Assembly: GCA_028065135.1 (NCBI GenBank) | Contig: JAPTWR010000171.1 | Coordinates: 1 to 64,000 of the forward strand | DNA: 64,000 nucleotides | From: Acidithiobacillus sp. | GTDB lineage: Bacteria > Pseudomonadota > Gammaproteobacteria > Acidithiobacillales > Acidithiobacillaceae | Direction: 5' to 3' | Part shown: piece by piece, positions 9,858-19,774 of the stretch | Numbering within the stretch: position 1 is the stretch's first letter | How the letters are laid out: every line of letters starts with the position of its first letter | Notes under the pieces: generated by a model | The model's input: only the letters and a program-made list of their open reading frames with translations | Databases searched by the model: none | Told to the model about the DNA's origin: nothing | Program-made: the position numbers and the translations under genes

Positions 9858-10991
9858 TTAAGCGCCCCCGTACTGCACATCCAGCCATTCCTGATAACTC
9901 CCATCCATGACTTTCTGCCACCACTGCGGATGCTCCAGGTACCAGCGGATGGTCTGACGGATGCCGGTGGGGAAGTCTACGGCGGGTTTGAATCCAAGCT
10001 CCCGGGTGATTTTCGTGGCGTCGATGGCATAGCGGCGGTCATGGCCGGGCCGGTCACGGACATGCTGGATGAGATCGGCATTTTTCCGCCCCTGCGCCGC
10101 CGCCGAATGAGGAAATGCCTGCAGCCATCGCGGATCTTCGGCGAAGAGTTCGTCCATGATCTCGCCGATGAGCCGCACGATGTCGATGTTGGCCCACTCG
10201 TTGCAGCCGCCGATGTTATAGCTTTCCCCTTCCTGTCCCTGTTCCAGGATCGTTGCGATACCCCGGCAATGGTCTTCCACATAGAGCCAGTCACGGATCT
10301 GCCGGCCATCGCCATAGATCGGCAGGGGCTTGTTGTGAAGGATGTTGACGATGATGAGGGGAATCAGCTTCTCGGGAAAGTGATAGGGCCCGTAGTTGTT
10401 GGAGCAGTTGCTGGTGGTGGTGCTGAGCCCGTAGGTGTGCCGATAGGCGCGGACCAGGTGATCCGCTCCTGCCTTGCTGGCGGCATAGGGGGAGTTGGGG
10501 GCGTAAGGAGTCTCTTCGCGAAAGGCGGGATCCTGCGGACCGAGGGTGCCGTATACCTCATCGGTGGAAATATGGTGAAAGCGGTGGGGTATCCATCCCT
10601 GCGGTCCGTCCAGCCAGATCGCCCTGGCGATGCGCAACAGATTGTGGGTACCGAGGATGTTGGTCCGGATGAAGGCGTCGGGATCGTGGATGGAGCGGTC
10701 CACATGGCTCTCGGCGGCGAAGTGGACGATGACGTTGAGGTGATGGTCGGTCATGACCCGCTCTACCAGCAGGGCATCATTGATGTCGCCCTGTACGAAG
10801 CGGAAACCACTGTGCTGTTCCAGCCCTTCCAGATTATGACGGTTGCCGGCGTAGGTGAGGGCGTCCAGGGCGATGAGCGTGGCGCGGGGATGTTGCTGCA
10901 GCCAGTAGTGGCAGAAGTTGGCGCCGATGAAGCCGGCAGCTCCGGTCACCAGCAGGCGTTTTTCGACGATGGAGTCAGCGGTAACGGACAT
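9858..10991 (-). CDS. rmlB: dTDP-glucose 4,6-dehydratase
   Basis: RmlB catalyses the second step of dTDP-L-rhamnose synthesis. The 377-residue protein has the NAD-binding motif LLVTGAAGFIGANFCHYW, then FHHISTDEVYG containing the Thr-Asp-Glu catalytic motif. YAASKAGADHL carries the short-chain dehydrogenase Tyr-Lys pair, and GRQIRDWLYVEDH is typical of RmlB. It follows rmlD with a 19-bp gap and is likely cotranscribed with it. The usual rmlA and rmlC partners are absent here. Confidence 0.95.
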   Translation of the reverse strand: MSVTADSIVEKRLLVTGAAGFIGANFCHYWLQQHPRATLIALDALTYAGNRHNLEGLEQHSGFRFVQGDINDALLVERVMTDHHLNVIVHFAAESHVDRSIHDPDAFIRTNILGTHNLLRIARAIWLDGPQGWIPHRFHHISTDEVYGTLGPQDPAFREETPYAPNSPYAASKAGADHLVRAYRHTYGLSTTTSNCSNNYGPYHFPEKLIPLIIVNILHNKPLPIYGDGRQIRDWLYVEDHCRGIATILEQGQEGESYNIGGCNEWANIDIVRLIGEIMDELFAEDPRWLQAFPHSAAAQGRKNADLIQHVRDRPGHDRRYAIDATKITRELGFKPAVDFPTGIRQTIRWYLEHPQWWQKVMDGSYQEWLDVQYGGA

Positions 10992-11010
10992 TGGGCGTTC
11001 CTTGAAAGGG

Positions 11011-11880
11011 TCAGATGACTTCGGGTTCGGTCAGCATCCGGCGCAACGCTGCGCGCCAATGGGGCGCAGCGCCCAGCGCGGCGTAACTGGCGGTTTTGTC
11101 CAGTATGGCACAGGCGGGACGGCGGGCGGGGGTAGGGTAGGCGCTGGCGGGGATCATTTCGATGGGAATGGCGCGGTGCAATCGCCCGGCGGCCACCGCT
11201 TCTTCCTGGATGGCCACGGCAAAATCATACCAGGACGCCACCCCAGCATCGGTCCAGTGCTGAATAGCGGTAAAGCCGGGGTGATCCAGGGTACTCCAGA
11301 TGGCGCGGGCGAGACCCGCCGCCCAGGTCGGGGTACCGATCTGGTCTCCCACCACCCGCAACACGTCCCGCTCGGCCAGGAGACGCAGCATGGTTTTGAC
11401 AAAGTTGCTGCCGTGGGCACTATAGACCCAGGCGGTACGCAGGATGAGTGCGGTATCACCGAGGGTGGCCTGTACCTGCCGCTCACCCTCAGCCTTGCTG
11501 GCGCCATAGACGCCGAGGGGCGCCGGAGGCGCGTCCGGCGAGTACGGCGTGGCCTGGGTACCAGCAAAGACAAAATCGGTAGAAAGGTGGATCAGGCGGG
11601 CGCCGCAGGCCCGGGCGGCCAGGGAGCAGTGGGCCGCTCCATCGCGGTTCACGGCGTAGGCGAGTGCGGATTCCGACTCGGCGCGGTCCACGGCGGTGTA
11701 AGCGGCGGCATTGATGATGGCGTCAGGCCGGAAGGATTCCGCCATCTCGCGAACCTGGGCGGCGTCCAGAATGTCGAGATCCCGGCGTCCCAGCGCACAC
11801 AGTTCCACCGACGCAGGCCGACTGCGTTGCAGTTCCCAGCCCACCTGGCCCTGAGCGCCGAGCAGCAGTACACGATACAT
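11011..11880 (-). CDS. rmlD: dTDP-4-dehydrorhamnose reductase
   Basis: RmlD reduces the 4-keto sugar to dTDP-L-rhamnose for surface polysaccharide. The 289-residue protein starts with LLLGAQGQVGWELQR (nucleotide-binding loop). It then has PDAIINAAAYTAVDRAESE, LSTDFVFAGTQ and the catalytic YGASKAEGE motif, all typical of the RmlD branch of the extended SDR family. It is downstream of two small genes and galU in the same direction, which suggests a nucleotide-sugar cluster. Confidence 0.94.
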   Translation of the reverse strand: MYRVLLLGAQGQVGWELQRSRPASVELCALGRRDLDILDAAQVREMAESFRPDAIINAAAYTAVDRAESESALAYAVNRDGAAHCSLAARACGARLIHLSTDFVFAGTQATPYSPDAPPAPLGVYGASKAEGERQVQATLGDTALILRTAWVYSAHGSNFVKTMLRLLAERDVLRVVGDQIGTPTWAAGLARAIWSTLDHPGFTAIQHWTDAGVASWYDFAVAIQEEAVAAGRLHRAIPIEMIPASAYPTPARRPACAILDKTASYAALGAAPHWRAALRRMLTEPEVI

Positions 11881-11909
11881 GTCAGTTTCTCCGGGCTTGC
11901 ATCGCCCAC

Positions 11910-12416
11910 TCAGTCTGCGCGCCCGACAGGGGCGTAGAGATATTCATAAAAGTTGTCCATGGCGATGCCCTGGGTATCATAGCCGGTGACCCCAATCATA
12001 TCACCATGGACTCCTATGGCGATCATGCAGGCGTGCTGCGCCGGGAGCGCACCGGCGGCGACGAAAGCCGGACCACCATGGCCACAGGCGTTGCCGGGAT
12101 ATTCCCGATTCAAACGCGAGATCAGCGTCCCTGCCATCTGCCGGGCTTGTTGAGTCGAAGCGGCGGCGAAGGCACGTTCGTTGCGCCAGGCGTTTACTAT
12201 GGTTTGGCGTTCCTGCGCACTGGTGGTCTGGGACAAAGCTTCCCGATGCAGTTGATCCAGCGTCTGTAAGGCGACATAGAGGTCCGCACGCGCACCGCTT
12301 TGCTGGTCGATGATGTGCACGCTCAGGGCGATGCTAAGGGCGCCATAGACGGCAATGACGATGCCGAGTATCCAGGCGAAACGCAGACGGGCGGATGCCG
12401 ATGGACGGTCTGCCAT
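11910..12416 (-). CDS. membrane-anchored protein of unknown function
   Basis: The function is not recognised. The 168-residue protein has one N-terminal hydrophobic helix (FAWILGIVIAVYGALSIALS, residues about 13-32) and a periplasmic or cytoplasmic remainder. The Ala- and Gln-rich middle looks helical (LYVALQTLDQLHREALSQ), followed by a compact domain with three cysteines. Its start overlaps the stop of the DUF3579 gene (TGATG on the minus strand), which implies translational coupling. It lies 29 bp upstream of rmlD. The single anchor and helical stretch resemble small sensor-like or scaffold proteins, but that is only an impression. Confidence 0.65.
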   Translation of the reverse strand: MADRPSASARLRFAWILGIVIAVYGALSIALSVHIIDQQSGARADLYVALQTLDQLHREALSQTTSAQERQTIVNAWRNERAFAAASTQQARQMAGTLISRLNREYPGNACGHGGPAFVAAGALPAQHACMIAIGVHGDMIGVTGYDTQGIAMDNFYEYLYAPVGRAD

Positions 12417-12748
12417 CAGGGGCGCCGGCGCCGTGTCCCGCAGGGTCGTCGGGCGGGTTGCGGCGCCAGGCGATCGGAGATGCTGCCTTCTTCGTGCCGC
12501 ACCTGCAGGCGATTCTCGGCGGCGAAACGCATGATTTCTGCAAAGGCTTCCGGGCGAATCTCCTCGAGGCTCTCGTCCATGATGATCGCCGCATTGCCGT
12601 TGATGGTGGCGGGTTCGATGAGAGGCAGGTAGTGAATTTTATGATCCGCGCCGAAATGCGCCAGCCCGACCCCTTCGATGAGCATCTCCGCCCAGGCCGA
12701 TGGGCGGAATTTGCCGCCATTTTCGGTGATTCCGTCGATGATGATCAT
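12416..12748 (-). CDS. DUF3579-like small protein
   Basis: The 110-residue protein starts at MIIIDGITENGGKFRPSAWA and continues with AEMLIEGVGLAHFGADHKIHY. This matches my memory of the DUF3579 family found in beta- and gammaproteobacteria. A much longer reading frame runs upstream into galU, but the internal ATG at 12748 gives the family-sized product. Its stop is coupled to the membrane protein downstream. No function is established for the family. Confidence 0.72.
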   Translation of the reverse strand: MIIIDGITENGGKFRPSAWAEMLIEGVGLAHFGADHKIHYLPLIEPATINGNAAIIMDESLEEIRPEAFAEIMRFAAENRLQVRHEEGSISDRLAPQPARRPCGTRRRRP

Positions 12749-12812
12749 GGATGCAAGCGCTCCTCGGGGAAGCGGGCGATGATAGCGCCCATTCCGGAGA
12801 GAATGAAGGGGG

Positions 12813-13709
12813 TCACGGAAGGGTCTCGGCCGACGCCTGGGGCTCGCAAATGCTGTCCATGTACCGGGTGAAATCGGCACCTACCTCAGGGTGTAGTTTG
12901 CCGAAGGCGATGGTCGCCTTCAGATAGCCGAGCTTGTCGCCGCAGTCAAAGCGCTGCCCGGAAAAAAGATAGGCCAGCACCTGCCGTTCGTTCAACAGGT
13001 GGGCGATGGCGTCCGTCAGTTGAATCTCGCCGCCTGCGCCCTGCCGGGTCTGCTCCAGAATGTGGAATATCTGCGCGGGGAGGATGTAGCGTCCCACCAC
13101 TCCCAGATTGGATGGAGCATCCTCGGGTTTGGGCTTTTCGACGATGCCGCTGACCTGGTAGATACGATCATCCCAGGGCCGCGCATCGACTACGCCGTAG
13201 CGGGTGGAATGTTCCCGCGGGATTTCTTCGACGCCGAGGATGCCTGTCTGATAGCGACGGTACTGTTCCACCATTTGCGCAAGCACGGGAGGCTCACTCA
13301 GCATCAGATCGTCCGCCAGCAAGACCGCAAAGGGTTCGTCACCCACCACCGGACGGGCCATCAGCACGGCATGTCCGAGGCCGAGAGGGTAGGGCTGGCG
13401 CAGAAAAATGGTACTGACGTGACTGGGCAGAATGCCCTGTACCTGCTTCAGCAAATCCGCCTTGCCGCGTTTTTCCAGCTCGATTTCCAGTTCGTAGGAA
13501 ACGTCGAAGTGGTCTTCGATGGCACGCTTGCCACGTCCACTGATGAAAATGAGCTGATCGCAGCCTGCGGCGATGGCTTCCTCCACAGCATACTGAATGA
13601 GCGGCTTGTCCACTATCGGCATCATTTCCTTGGCGCTCGCCTTGGTGGCCGGGAGAAAACGGGTGCCCAGACCGGCCACGGGGAATACTGCCTTGCGCAC
13701 TTCAGCCAT
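12813..13709 (-). CDS. galU: UTP-glucose-1-phosphate uridylyltransferase
   Basis: GalU makes UDP-glucose for polysaccharide and lipopolysaccharide synthesis. The 298-residue protein opens with [23 protein letters not shown], the nucleotidyltransferase signature. It continues with [12 protein letters not shown], the metal-binding LLADDLM and GIVEKP (substrate-binding Glu and Lys). The length matches bacterial GalU. It is upstream of the DUF3579 gene and rmlDB in the same direction, which groups it with sugar-nucleotide supply. Confidence 0.95.
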   Translation of the reverse strand: MAEVRKAVFPVAGLGTRFLPATKASAKEMMPIVDKPLIQYAVEEAIAAGCDQLIFISGRGKRAIEDHFDVSYELEIELEKRGKADLLKQVQGILPSHVSTIFLRQPYPLGLGHAVLMARPVVGDEPFAVLLADDLMLSEPPVLAQMVEQYRRYQTGILGVEEIPREHSTRYGVVDARPWDDRIYQVSGIVEKPKPEDAPSNLGVVGRYILPAQIFHILEQTRQGAGGEIQLTDAIAHLLNERQVLAYLFSGQRFDCGDKLGYLKATIAFGKLHPEVGADFTRYMDSICEPQASAETLP

Positions 13710-13786
13710 ACTTCGTCTCCTTATGCTGTGCCAAGAGTATAACGAAAACTGCAGGTTTGCCGCAAAGTGCCGGCCAAACAGGGCCG

Positions 13787-14482
13787 TTATTGGTCCGGTT
13801 CCGGATGACGGCTTGCCGTCGGTCTGGCTGATTCAGAACTGCCGCCCGGCTTCTCGCGGATGGCTTTTCCGCCGCCCACCCCGCCCGCCATGGCGAAGCG
13901 CAGGGCCTGTTGCGGAGTGAGGTCGGGCAGGGGGATGACTTTGTCGCGTGGCACGAGGCAGGTAAAGCCGCCGATGCCGTAGCTCATGGGGATAAACACC
14001 GCGACGCAATCCTCGGGCAGGTGCGGTAATTCGCTGAGGGTGTCCCGTGTGATCAGACCGACGATATAGCCCATGTCGCCACCTTGGCGCACCAGCACGG
14101 CGCTGCGGAAACCGCGGTCCTTTCCGCCAAACAGCAGACCTACCGTTTCGTGAATGGTGCTATAGAGGCTATGCAGTACGGGAATGCGTCCGAGCACGGC
14201 ATTCAGTTTTTCAAAAATCCAGGCGGTCAGGACGTGGGAGGCGAGGAAGCCGACACCGAGAATGATCAGCAGCGTCAGCAATAGGCCCAGACCGGGGATA
14301 TCGATACCAAAAATCGCCCTGATCGGCGCCTCGAAAAGACTGTTCAGCCAGCCGCCAATCCACAATACCACGTAAACCGTCAGCCCGATAGGCAGCGAGA
14401 TGAGCAAACCCTGAACGAACCAGCGGCGCAGGTGAATACGCTGGAAGAGGGATTTCTCGCTGACGGGAACGGGTAGTGTCAT
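13787..14482 (-). CDS. DUF502 family membrane protein
   Basis: The product from the ATG at 14482 is 231 residues. It has two strongly hydrophobic helices near residues 20-45 ([22 protein letters not shown]) and 58-85 ([21 protein letters not shown]). The family core includes [19 protein letters not shown] and [19 protein letters not shown]. These match DUF502 proteins, widespread but functionally undefined membrane proteins. The frame can be extended to 14539, but the shorter start fits the family better. It lies 77 bp upstream of galU, in the same direction. Confidence 0.82.
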   Translation of the reverse strand: MTLPVPVSEKSLFQRIHLRRWFVQGLLISLPIGLTVYVVLWIGGWLNSLFEAPIRAIFGIDIPGLGLLLTLLIILGVGFLASHVLTAWIFEKLNAVLGRIPVLHSLYSTIHETVGLLFGGKDRGFRSAVLVRQGGDMGYIVGLITRDTLSELPHLPEDCVAVFIPMSYGIGGFTCLVPRDKVIPLPDLTPQQALRFAMAGGVGGGKAIREKPGGSSESARPTASRHPEPDQ

Positions 14483-14554
14483 TAGGCTGTTGACGGAGTC
14501 AAAGTGGGCACAGTGTAGCAAGATCGGCGATGGGGGCAAAGCACCGGCCTGACG

Positions 14555-15940
14555 CTATTCCTCATCCCGGTCCTCGGGATTCTTGAAAAGTTGCGGAGCC
14601 AGACTGTGCTTACGCATCAGCTTGTAAAGATCCGTCCGGTGTCGGCCGGCAATGCGTGCGGCACGGGAGATGTTGCCATCCGTCGCGCGCAGCAGATTTT
14701 CCAGGTAGCCGCGCTCAAAGGCGGCCTTGGCGTCCTGCAGTGGAGGAAAGGCACTCTGGCCACCCTGGCGGCCGTTGTCGGGGATGGCGTCGGCGGCGAC
14801 CCAGCCTTTTTCGGTGACCGCCGCGGCAAAGGTGACGGCATTCTCCAACTCCCGGACATTACCGGGCCAGGATCGTTGCATCAGCTTGTCGAGGGCCTCG
14901 GGACTGAACCCCAGGATATCCCGGTTCATGCGTTGACTCTCCCGATCCAGAAAGTGCTGGGCCAGCAGCAGGATGTCTTCCGCTCTTTCGCTCAGACTGG
15001 GAACCCGTAGCGGGATGACATGCAGGCGATAGTAAAGATCCTCGCGGAAGGTACCGTCGGCAGTAAGGGCGTGAATGTCCTGATGGGTGGCACTGATGAC
15101 CCGCAGGTCGACCGAAATTTCCGTTTTGGCGCCGACGGGGCGCAAGGTACCTTCCTGAAGGACACGGAGCAATTTGACCTGCAGGGCGAGAGGCAGGTCG
15201 GCGATTTCATCGAGGAACAGCGTGCCGCCGCTGGCGCTGCGGATCAAACCGGTGTGATCCTGGGTGGCACCGGTGAAGGCGCCCTTGACATGGCCGAAGA
15301 GTTCGCTCTCCGCCAGCCCGGCGGAGATGGCACCGCAATTGACCGCAATGAACGGGCCGTCACGGCGCGGGCTGGCGTCGTGGATGGCGCGAGCGACACG
15401 TTCCTTGCCGGAACCGCTTTCTCCGGAAAGGAAAACGCTGGCTTTCGAGTCGGCAACGCACGCCAGCTCATCCACCAGCGCCGCCATGGCGGGGCTGCGA
15501 TGGAGGATGCTCTGCCCGGCCTGTTGCCGCAACGCCGCCCGGAGTTTGCGGGTTTCCTGCCCGGCGTGGCGCTGCGCCAGGGCGGCGGTGGTCAACTCCT
15601 GGAGCTCTTCGTTGCTGAAGGGTTTGCTCAGATATCCGAACGCCTGGGCACGCATGGCTGCCACGGCGTTGGGGATGCTGCCGTGGGCGGTGAGGAGGAT
15701 GACGGGGAGGTCGGGATCGAGGGCCTGCACCGTCTCCAGCACGGCCATTCCATCCATGCCCGGCATGCGCAGATCGGTGATGACCAGATCCGGCATGGCC
15801 GTCTGCAACGTCTGCATGCCCTGTACGGGATCACTGCTGGCCAGGACCTGGTATCCCTCACTTTCCAGCCAGAGGCCGAGCAGGCGCAGAAAGTCGGGAT
15901 CATCGTCAATGGTGAGGATGATGGGAACTGGTCTGGGCAT
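14555..15940 (-). CDS. sigma-54-dependent response regulator, GlrR/QseF type
   Basis: This is an NtrC-family activator of 461 residues. The receiver domain (about 5-120) has phospho-acceptor D56 in [10 protein letters not shown]. The AAA+ domain (about 145-380) has the Walker A GESGSGKE, the sigma-54 contact motif GAFTGAT and the Walker [12 protein letters not shown] short C-terminal Fis-type helix-turn-helix follows ([20 protein letters not shown]). The start at 15940 directly follows the stop of the QseG-like gene. The kinase-lipoprotein-regulator order equals E. coli glrK-qseG-glrR, so it is probably GlrR rather than NtrC. Its targets are not known. Confidence 0.88.
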   Translation of the reverse strand: MPRPVPIILTIDDDPDFLRLLGLWLESEGYQVLASSDPVQGMQTLQTAMPDLVITDLRMPGMDGMAVLETVQALDPDLPVILLTAHGSIPNAVAAMRAQAFGYLSKPFSNEELQELTTAALAQRHAGQETRKLRAALRQQAGQSILHRSPAMAALVDELACVADSKASVFLSGESGSGKERVARAIHDASPRRDGPFIAVNCGAISAGLAESELFGHVKGAFTGATQDHTGLIRSASGGTLFLDEIADLPLALQVKLLRVLQEGTLRPVGAKTEISVDLRVISATHQDIHALTADGTFREDLYYRLHVIPLRVPSLSERAEDILLLAQHFLDRESQRMNRDILGFSPEALDKLMQRSWPGNVRELENAVTFAAAVTEKGWVAADAIPDNGRQGGQSAFPPLQDAKAAFERGYLENLLRATDGNISRAARIAGRHRTDLYKLMRKHSLAPQLFKNPEDRDEE

Positions 15941-15941
15941 G

Positions 15942-16448
15942 TCAGGGCTGCCTGAGAACATGGTGGTCAAGCGATTTTTCGGCATGGTCGTGAAGGAGGT
16001 TTTCCAGGCGGTCCAGGCGTGCCTGCACGACGGCGGATTGTGCCTGCACCTTTTTCAGCCGGGCCACGCACGCATCCCCACCAGCCCTGCGCTCCTGCAG
16101 GGCGTGTACGACGCGACGCAGGGGAAGCGTGCCGGCGCCCACTTCGTTATTCTGGGCGGCGAGATCCAGTTCCCTCGCGGCGTTTCCCAGTGCGGAGGTG
16201 TCCAGGGCGCCGTGGGTCAGATAAACCTCGGCCAACGCCGCATGGATGCGCGCGCATGCCGTGGATGCGGGCAATCCACAATGGGCGAGATCGCTGAGTA
16301 GTGTATTACGTGTCATGCCGGAAGAGTACAGACGGGACGGCGGGGCGACGGGCGTGGCTGCCTGCGGCGTGAGCTGTGCGCAGGCAGCCAGCGCTGCGGC
16401 GAGACCCGGCGCAGCGAGGATCGGAAAGAACCGGGTGAACCAGCGCAT
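15942..16448 (-). CDS. QseG-like lipoprotein of the kinase operon
   Basis: The 168-residue protein has a signal peptide with lipobox LAAC (lipidated Cys23) and a helical body ending in a coiled-coil-like stretch ([20 protein letters not shown]). Sequence similarity to E. coli QseG is low. The call rests on its place between a GlrK-type kinase and a GlrR-type regulator, plus the lipoprotein signal. In E. coli QseG is an outer-membrane lipoprotein that activates the kinase QseE/GlrK. Its start overlaps the kinase stop (TGATG). Confidence 0.65.
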   Translation of the reverse strand: MRWFTRFFPILAAPGLAAALAACAQLTPQAATPVAPPSRLYSSGMTRNTLLSDLAHCGLPASTACARIHAALAEVYLTHGALDTSALGNAARELDLAAQNNEVGAGTLPLRRVVHALQERRAGGDACVARLKKVQAQSAVVQARLDRLENLLHDHAEKSLDHHVLRQP

Positions 16449-17953
16449 CAGACCGTTCCGGCATTGCGTGCGGCGGGCAGCCAGATCTCGGCGCAGAGAC
16501 CGCCTCCGGAGCGATTGTGCATGCGGATCCAGCCGCCCTGGGCGCTCACAAGTTCGCGGGTGATGGCAAGCCCCAGACCCGTACCGCGGGGCAGGCGGTT
16601 GCTGACCGGCACCTGATAGAAGCGTTCAAAGACCCGTTCCAGCAAGGCATCGGGAATGCCGGGACCATTGTCGCTGACGCAAAAAAGGATACCTCCCTGC
16701 TGCGCCGTCGCGCGAACCTCGATCCGCCCGCCCGCCGGACTGTACTTGTGGGCGTTGCTGACCAGGTTGGTGAGGATCTGGCGCAGTCTCTGGGGATCGG
16801 CATAGACGCCGAGTTCCTTCGACCCGCCACAGTCCAGTATTTGATTTTTTTTGTCGGTCAGTGGTTGCATGCGTTTTTGCAGGTCGAGCAGCACGTCGGC
16901 GACCGCGATGTCCTGTGGTGAGAAGTCCAGGGAACGCGATTGCAGGGCATGCATATCCAGCATTTCCTGTATGGCGGCGTACAACTCCTTGACCTGGCGG
17001 ACGATGATTTCGAGTACTTCGCGCTGTCGCGGCAAGAGCGGACCGATGCGTTCACTGAGCAGGAGCTCGCTGCCGGAGCGTGCCGACGCCAGCGGCGTGA
17101 TCAGCTCGTGAGACACCTGGCTGAGAAATTCATGCCGCAAACGTTCCTCTTCCTGCAGCCGGGTCTGCATGCTCTCGATGCTCCGGGCGAGATCGCGGAG
17201 CTCCTGGGGACCTTCGCTGGCGACATTCGTCAGTTTGCCCGCGCCAATATCCTCGACGGCGCGACGAAAAGCCCTGAGGGGCCGGGTCAGGGCGCTGGCT
17301 ACCCGCCAGGGAATGAGTATGCTGAGCAGAGCGGTAATGAAGACCAGCGCATAGAGGAGCTGCACGGCGCGGGTTCGTGCCGCCGCCGCCGCCGCGCCCT
17401 GGCGGATCAGGAGATTTGTCATCGCCAGATGTACAGCCTCGAACTTTTCTTCGACGGCGGCTTTGCTCGCCGCCTCGGTCACGCTGCCACCCGTGGTCTG
17501 CGCATAGGCGGTCAGACTGCTTTGCAACTGTTGTATGGCCACCGTGAGGGCGGGGTGGTCGCGAGTGGCGCGTTGCAGTGTCTGCAGGTCACGCTCTTCG
17601 CTGGTCACCAGTTGGACGAAGGTCTTTTCATAACCAGCCTGCGGCAGCACCTGGGCAAGCCGACGAAAAAATTCCGCCTGATGCTGGGTGTTCTTGATCT
17701 GCAGCAGCTGTTTTTGCAGGGGCAACCCGACCTGAACGAGGGTATCGCTGCTGTTGCCGAGGGTGTGAATGGAGCGAACCGCGACGTAGACCACACCGCC
17801 CACCAGCATCAGTATCGCCAAAGCGACCACCAGTACCCGCCGCGGAATGGAGTCGGCTCGGTGATGTTCGACGCGCGTCGGAACGGCTGACTCGCGATCT
17901 GTGCTGTGTCCTTCCATGAAATCGGCCGCCATCGGTTCTCCGGCATGGGACAC
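16448..17953 (-). CDS. sensor histidine kinase, GlrK/QseE type
   Basis: This membrane kinase of up to 501 residues has a first transmembrane helix near residues 38-58 and a periplasmic helical sensor to about 200. A second helix lies near 203-222, followed by HAMP. The HisKA box is FLSQVSHELITPLASAR, with the phospho-accepting His. The HATPase domain has NLVSNAHKYSPAGG, SDNGPGIP and GTGLGLAI. Alternative starts at 17932 or 17917 would shorten only the cytoplasmic tail. It is the first gene of the three-gene signalling operon; the 144 bp upstream should hold the promoter. Confidence 0.88.
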   Translation of the reverse strand: MSHAGEPMAADFMEGHSTDRESAVPTRVEHHRADSIPRRVLVVALAILMLVGGVVYVAVRSIHTLGNSSDTLVQVGLPLQKQLLQIKNTQHQAEFFRRLAQVLPQAGYEKTFVQLVTSEERDLQTLQRATRDHPALTVAIQQLQSSLTAYAQTTGGSVTEAASKAAVEEKFEAVHLAMTNLLIRQGAAAAAARTRAVQLLYALVFITALLSILIPWRVASALTRPLRAFRRAVEDIGAGKLTNVASEGPQELRDLARSIESMQTRLQEEERLRHEFLSQVSHELITPLASARSGSELLLSERIGPLLPRQREVLEIIVRQVKELYAAIQEMLDMHALQSRSLDFSPQDIAVADVLLDLQKRMQPLTDKKNQILDCGGSKELGVYADPQRLRQILTNLVSNAHKYSPAGGRIEVRATAQQGGILFCVSDNGPGIPDALLERVFERFYQVPVSNRLPRGTGLGLAITRELVSAQGGWIRMHNRSGGGLCAEIWLPAARNAGTV

Positions 17954-18097
17954 GCAATTGCGCGCCCGGAATATCCCTTGATAGCCAGAGTGTAAGCGAC
18001 CCTGGCGTCAAGGCCTAGTGTAGGCCATTGGCTACGCTTGAACACCTCTTGAACGGGGGCGGGTGGGCGTTGTTGGGCCTGGTTTGGGCCGCCGGGC

Positions 18098-19774
18098 TCA
18101 GGATTCGGCGCCGGCCAGCAAGGCAGCGGCCGCCTGGGTAACCGCATCATTGATTTCAATGCCGCCCAGCATGCGGGCAATTTCCTGGCGGCGATCGGTA
18201 TCGCCCAGGGTATGAACCTTGCTGAGGGTCTGACCGTCGACGACCTGTTTTTCCACCCGGAGGTGCTGGTGCCCCTGGGCCGCCACCTGCGCCAGATGGG
18301 TGACGCAGAGGACTTGCTGATGGGCGCCGAGGCGGCGCAGCAGGCGTCCGACCCGTTCGGCGACGGCACCGCCGATACCCACGTCCACTTCGTCGAAAAT
18401 CAGGGTGTCGATGCGTTCCGGCGCGGCGAGGATGACCTGCAGCGCAAGGCCGATGCGTGACAGTTCGCCGCCTGAGGCAACCCGGGCCAAGGGTTGGGCG
18501 GGATGGCCGGGGTTGGCGGTAATCCAGATTTCCACCTGATCCCACCCGGTATCCCGCCATTGTTTTTCGGCTTCGGGATGGCTGTACAGGCGTAGCTCGA
18601 TAGCGGCGTGGGGCATGCCCAGTTGCTGGATCTGCGCAATGATGGCCTGGGCCAGTGCGTCCTGCTGTCGCTGGCGTGCGTCGCTGAGGGCGGCGCAGTC
18701 CTCGACGTACGCCGCACGCGCCTGGACCAACTCGCGTTCGGCGGCGCGGCGTTCCGCGTCCAAATCTGCGCTGCTCAGCAATTCCCGGCGCAGTGACTCC
18801 CGCTTGGCGAGCAGGCCGGCCATATCGCAGTGGTGCTTACGTTGCAGATCCTGCAGGAGTTGCAGGCGCTGCGCGATACTTTCGAGCCGTTCCGGATCGG
18901 CCTCCAGGTCGGTGGCGTAGGTGCGCAGGCTGGTAATGGCTTCTTCGGTCTGAATCATGGCCGAGTTGAGCAGTTCATCGCAGTCCGTTAGGCGGGAATC
19001 GTGGGCGCGGGCGGCATGCACATGGCGTTGCGCTTCGGCGATGGCGCGGCTGGCGGCGCTGTCTTCTCCATCCAGGCGGGCGAGAGCGGCTAGTACGTCT
19101 TCCCGCAACTTTTCCACGGCGCCGAGGCGCTGCTCTTCGGCGCGCAGGTTTTCCCATTCATCGGCCTGCAAGTCGGCGGCTTCCAGCTCGGTGAGCAGAA
19201 AGCGCTGCCAGTCTTCCTGCTCATGTTGCATGTTCTGCTGTTCCTGTAACACGGCGCAATGTTGGGCGGCCTGGTGCCATTGCCGATAGCGGTCGGCAAC
19301 GGCGCTCAGATTGGTCTCCAATCCCGCGAAACGATCCAGCAGGAACAGTTGGCGTTCCGGCTGAAGCAGGCTTTGGTGGGCATGCTGGCCGAGGAGTTCG
19401 ACCAAGGTTTCACCGAATTCCCGGAGCTGGCCGTTGGTGACACTGCAACCGTTGATGAAGGCACGGCTACGGCCGTTGCGCTGAATGATGCGGCGCAGGA
19501 GGCAGACATCCTCGTCCTCGATTTCCTGTTCGCGCAGCCACCGACGCGCGGGGTGTTCCGGGCTGAGACCGTATTCGGCGCTGATTTCCGCTTGCTCGGC
19601 GCCATGGCGGATGTCTTCAGCGTGGCCTTTGTCGCCGAGGAGCAGGGCGATGGCATCCACCAGAATGGACTTGCCCGCTCCGGTCTCTCCGGTGAGCACC
19701 GTCAGCCCCGCCGCAAAGTCGATGCTGACCGCGTCGATCAGGGCAAAGTCGCGCACCTGGAGGTTGAGGAGCAT
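18098..19774 (-). CDS. recN: DNA repair protein RecN
   Basis: RecN is an SMC-like ATPase that acts at double-strand breaks. The 558-residue protein starts MLLNLQVRDFALID, with Walker A LTGETGAGKSILVDA near residue 30. A long coiled-coil middle follows, then the ABC signature region VASGGELSRIGLALQ and Walker B DTLIFDEVDVGIGG. The start overlaps the nadK stop by one base. In E. coli nadK and recN are also adjacent. No LexA box was identified because there is no intergenic space. Confidence 0.94.
   Translation of the reverse strand: MLLNLQVRDFALIDAVSIDFAAGLTVLTGETGAGKSILVDAIALLLGDKGHAEDIRHGAEQAEISAEYGLSPEHPARRWLREQEIEDEDVCLLRRIIQRNGRSRAFINGCSVTNGQLREFGETLVELLGQHAHQSLLQPERQLFLLDRFAGLETNLSAVADRYRQWHQAAQHCAVLQEQQNMQHEQEDWQRFLLTELEAADLQADEWENLRAEEQRLGAVEKLREDVLAALARLDGEDSAASRAIAEAQRHVHAARAHDSRLTDCDELLNSAMIQTEEAITSLRTYATDLEADPERLESIAQRLQLLQDLQRKHHCDMAGLLAKRESLRRELLSSADLDAERRAAERELVQARAAYVEDCAALSDARQRQQDALAQAIIAQIQQLGMPHAAIELRLYSHPEAEKQWRDTGWDQVEIWITANPGHPAQPLARVASGGELSRIGLALQVILAAPERIDTLIFDEVDVGIGGAVAERVGRLLRRLGAHQQVLCVTHLAQVAAQGHQHLRVEKQVVDGQTLSKVHTLGDTDRRQEIARMLGGIEINDAVTQAAAALLAGAES

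Noticed and set aside
9930..11018. 362-codon open frame on the plus strand
   Set aside because: Antisense to rmlB, whose motifs are unmistakable.
14555..15940. NtrC itself
   Set aside because: The neighbouring kinase has two membrane helices and a large sensor, and a lipoprotein gene lies between them, as in GlrK-QseG-GlrR.
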